From a virus, in IMG/VR virus record IMGVR_UViG_3300031621_000031, positions 1 to 26,119 of that record: 26,119 nucleotides of DNA; one strand, written 5' to 3'. Below, piece after piece: positions 24,701 through 26,119 of the stretch (position 1 is its first letter; each line of letters starts with the position of its first letter). The notes beneath the pieces are model-generated. The model did not search any database and was not told the origin of the DNA. It saw only the letters and a list, made by a program, of their open reading frames with translations. Both the position numbers and the translations under genes were made by a program.

Positions 24701-26119
24701 ATTGTCCTGTTACTGGATTGTATGCAATATTAATTCTATCTTGGGCGGTTAACAGGCTAATTGCTTTTTTGTAACTTACACTCATAACTGTGTTTACAGG
24801 TACTGGCTGTGCTAACACAATCTGTCCATGAAATCTAGTATAACTTTTTGTTTTACTATCTTTTATATTGCTATATGTATATTCACTTCTTAACAATTCG
24901 ATATTATTTACTGTTACAATAACATTACTATTTTTAAGATCCATTGGCCAAGTAAGTTCGTATGTGTACTTTGAACCCGATCCTGTATACGTTTCTACTT
25001 CATCTATTGATGTTATAAAGTTTTCACCACTTATTCTATCAAATTTTACAACATTTTTTATACCTCTAGTCAAACCGTCACCAAGTATTGGACTTATTTT
25101 TGCAGGTTTGCCTGTAAGTGACACGCTACCTGTAAGTGAAAGTACTGGTGCTGTAATATAACCGCTACCTGTGTTAGTAACTTCTACGCTTGTCACTGTT
25201 CCGTTAGCACCTAACTTTGCTATAGCACTTGCTCCTGTGCCACCGCCGCCGGTAAGTCTTATTGTAGGTGCTTGACTGTAACCAGAGCCGCCGTCTGCAA
25301 CTTGTACTTCAACAACTTTGTAACCTACGTTATCTGTCCAGTTCTTATACGGATAAGTTTTTAACTTATCGTCTACACCTATTAGATTGTTTCCTACTAC
25401 TTTTACATTTTGAGGTTCAATATTTTTAGTAATATCATTATAAGATGGTTGCAAGTCAAAGTCTGTAAGTCTGCTTTGGCTGTTTTCTGTCTTTTCGTAA
25501 GCACTTAAATACTCACGTAACTTTGTTTTGAAAGGCTTAACTTCTTCAAGATACTTTTCATAACTAGGCAAACTATCATTATTAAATGTTATGTCTTCAC
25601 GAAGCTGACCTACATTATGTTTTGCTTTTACAAAGCTAGTTTTGAATGCCCAGTCAACATTAGATTGTTCACTAAACACATAACGTAAACTTGCAAAAAA
25701 CAATTTGTTATATTCAATAGTAAGTGCTTCAGTATATAAGTCATTTTTTATAAAATCTAATACTGCTCTAATTTCTGTACTAGGCACACTATCAAAGAAC
25801 TGTGAATCAAAACTTATTATGTCAAATCCAACTGCACTTTCTCTAGTATCATACAAAGTATTTTTAAAATTAATTGTGCCGTTTTGTCTACCAATAGTTT
25901 CATAATTTACAGTGTAATCAACATCTGATTGTGCTGCAATTTTTCTAAGTAACAACCAACCGCCTGTTCCTACATTATTAATTTTGATAATGTCGCCTAT
26001 ATCGTCATTAATACCTTGTAGCTGATAAGCACCATCTAAAACAAAATTTACTTCAGTAAATTGTGTGTATCCTGTTTGATACCAATCTATGTAATCCCAA
26101 AACAATGCAACATCGTATG
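21771..26119 (-). CDS. Large virion structural protein, N-terminus outside the window
   Basis: The frame is open from the right edge to TGA 21773-21771. At least 1448 residues are present, and upstream residues DVAL precede FWDYIDWY with no start seen, so the true N-terminus lies beyond 26119. Near residue 270 (counted from F at 26102) are two GSGY-x2-AP-type repeats with GGGGTGA between them. Several repeated beta-modules follow, each starting DG(S/T)-like (ADGSSADF, TDGSTSVF, ADGTSAVY, IDGSTANL, LDGSTISV) and containing a V.NG/V.L.D pattern. Near the C-terminus PGVLFIDNERIEYF and QLRRGTLGTG form a segment conserved in structural proteins of marine T4-like phages. It is probably a tail or baseplate protein; no enzyme motif is visible. 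Confidence 0.75.
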   Translation of the reverse strand, partial: YDVALFWDYIDWYQTGYTQFTEVNFVLDGAYQLQGINDDIGDIIKINNVGTGGWLLLRKIAAQSDVDYTVNYETIGRQNGTINFKNTLYDTRESAVGFDIISFDSQFFDSVPSTEIRAVLDFIKNDLYTEALTIEYNKLFFASLRYVFSEQSNVDWAFKTSFVKAKHNVGQLREDITFNNDSLPSYEKYLEEVKPFKTKLREYLSAYEKTENSQSRLTDFDLQPSYNDITKNIEPQNVKVVGNNLIGVDDKLKTYPYKNWTDNVGYKVVEVQVADGGSGYSQAPTIRLTGGGGTGASAIAKLGANGTVTSVEVTNTGSGYITAPVLSLTGSVSLTGKPAKISPILGDGLTRGIKNVVKFDRISGENFITSIDEVETYTGSGSKYTYELTWPMDLKNSNVIVTVNNIELLRSEYTYSNIKDSKTKSYTRFHGQIVLAQPVPVNTVMSVSYKKAISLLTAQDRINIAYNPVTGQFAKDLGQLMDGVDYGGVQVKSFDFGGPTGWDTAPWFTSEYDTYDTTFEDETFTLDGSTISVTLATPLESGVVYNLYKNGVRLDDPDWVNDSSQFTNPNAVMRSITGDGVQTLIELDELGISNEANDVIVIRKSTSDGSFLPIPGSYDTVIEGGQLDYTTAQGILAEEINIDGDGFATSANSGGPDEQLPGRVFDTVDIKVYERPTGGSSQIHARNYVGDGTTTDFDIGTAPIVENFLFVKVDNVIQTAYTLDYTTNKVKFTTAPALGTNINLLTLDYSGTNILDLDEFTADGSSADFLTNITYTDNLSSLVTIDGKQIEHVLTKSNATYAAENRIVIRFAEPPKTDAVVKYAIFEGIIQNFSAITIDEYVTDGSTSVFDLTQTPFTQKPHEWFTIVQVNNTILNAGYSQKYTMTDSKEYQLKLWQVPTGSIRAGQLRVYLNGQELTYIQDWSFTSSGQFNPALDDDDQVGSAILLNANVGAVGDTLRVYVVGQEDSTASGGDYRYGYFDNDNNFVEDEGRLHIYSTLNDGDKIKIYQFSNHDSQGIERQSLDVVERTLLSPGVNAGRQVFQIDGSTANLNLLPPLVARKKYAVYLNSVRIDDPNYNTSLQTNSNAKMTTIIGADQTTIDLQTLNIAVVAGDIVEIVELGSGTTPDDGTADWYELRQLRAGYINLQSPAVDDQYVWVVKNGALLDPSIDYVITPNKMRVKLKETLSENDTVETFHFAKDSLKNKFGWRQFKDILNRDIYKRLDGAKNYRLAEPLKFNDKIITVENSQSLPDPIPGSKYPGVLFIDNERIEYFRKSGNILTQLRRGTLGTGVKDIYTVGTELYDQSQTASIPYKDEIITSTFTADGTSAVYDLDFTPDNVNQFEVFVAGRRLRKTTLSSYELNTALRTAYATSAQVISQDSPEGDVTLPAEFSLQNGNELVLLETPGENQKVIVVRKQGRLWNNQGTALSNAESDISRFLLSTTVDLP

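Noticed and set aside
1-26119. CRISPR arrays, tRNAs, transposases, integrase and attachment sites
   Set aside because: I saw no regularly spaced repeats, cloverleaf-like sequences with conserved tRNA boxes, recombinase motifs or terminal repeats.

Overview
The window looks like part of the genome of a marine T4-like (myovirus-type) phage infecting an AT-rich host such as SAR11 or Prochlorococcus; the host cannot be fixed from this sequence. The reasons are a tightly packed AT-rich genome with every gene on the minus strand, a block of long virion structural proteins of the kind found in marine T4-like phages, a tail-collar domain fibre, and T4-type late promoter motifs (NATAAATA) just upstream of structural genes. 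I see no tRNA, rRNA, CRISPR array, transposase or integrase. No stretch longer than about 65 bases lacks a gene.

Reading in the direction of transcription (right to left), the first half is a virion module, about 26119 to 14645. It holds a very large structural protein that runs off the right edge, a 204-residue structural protein, three fibre-like proteins that share one N-terminal domain (one ends in a T4 gp12-like collar domain, one in a peptidase-G2-like domain), and a 309-residue structural protein. Late promoter motifs NATAAATA sit 18 to 25 bases upstream of three of these starts.

The second half, from 14581 to the left edge, is a separate 17-gene cluster. It opens with a near-perfect sigma70-type promoter (TTGACA, 17-base spacer, TATACT) that carries two perfect short dyads. 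Almost all of its genes overlap their neighbours by 1 to 32 bases. It encodes eight radical SAM proteins of three subfamilies, four glycosyltransferase-like proteins in two paralogous pairs, a class I methyltransferase-like protein, three unknown proteins, and the N-terminus of a PP-loop ATP pyrophosphatase at the left edge. An internal late-type motif at 9286-9293 lies 24 to 27 bases before the methyltransferase start, so the distal half may also be expressed late.

This density of radical SAM enzymes in one phage operon is the most striking feature. Sugar transfer, radical chemistry, methylation and adenylation enzymes made together beside tail-fibre genes suggest a biosynthetic or modification pathway. 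The target could be a surface or fibre glycan, a peptide, or a modified nucleotide; the sequence does not say which. Four of the radical SAM proteins have the auxiliary-cluster (twitch/SPASM-like) cysteines at the N-terminus instead of the usual C-terminal position.
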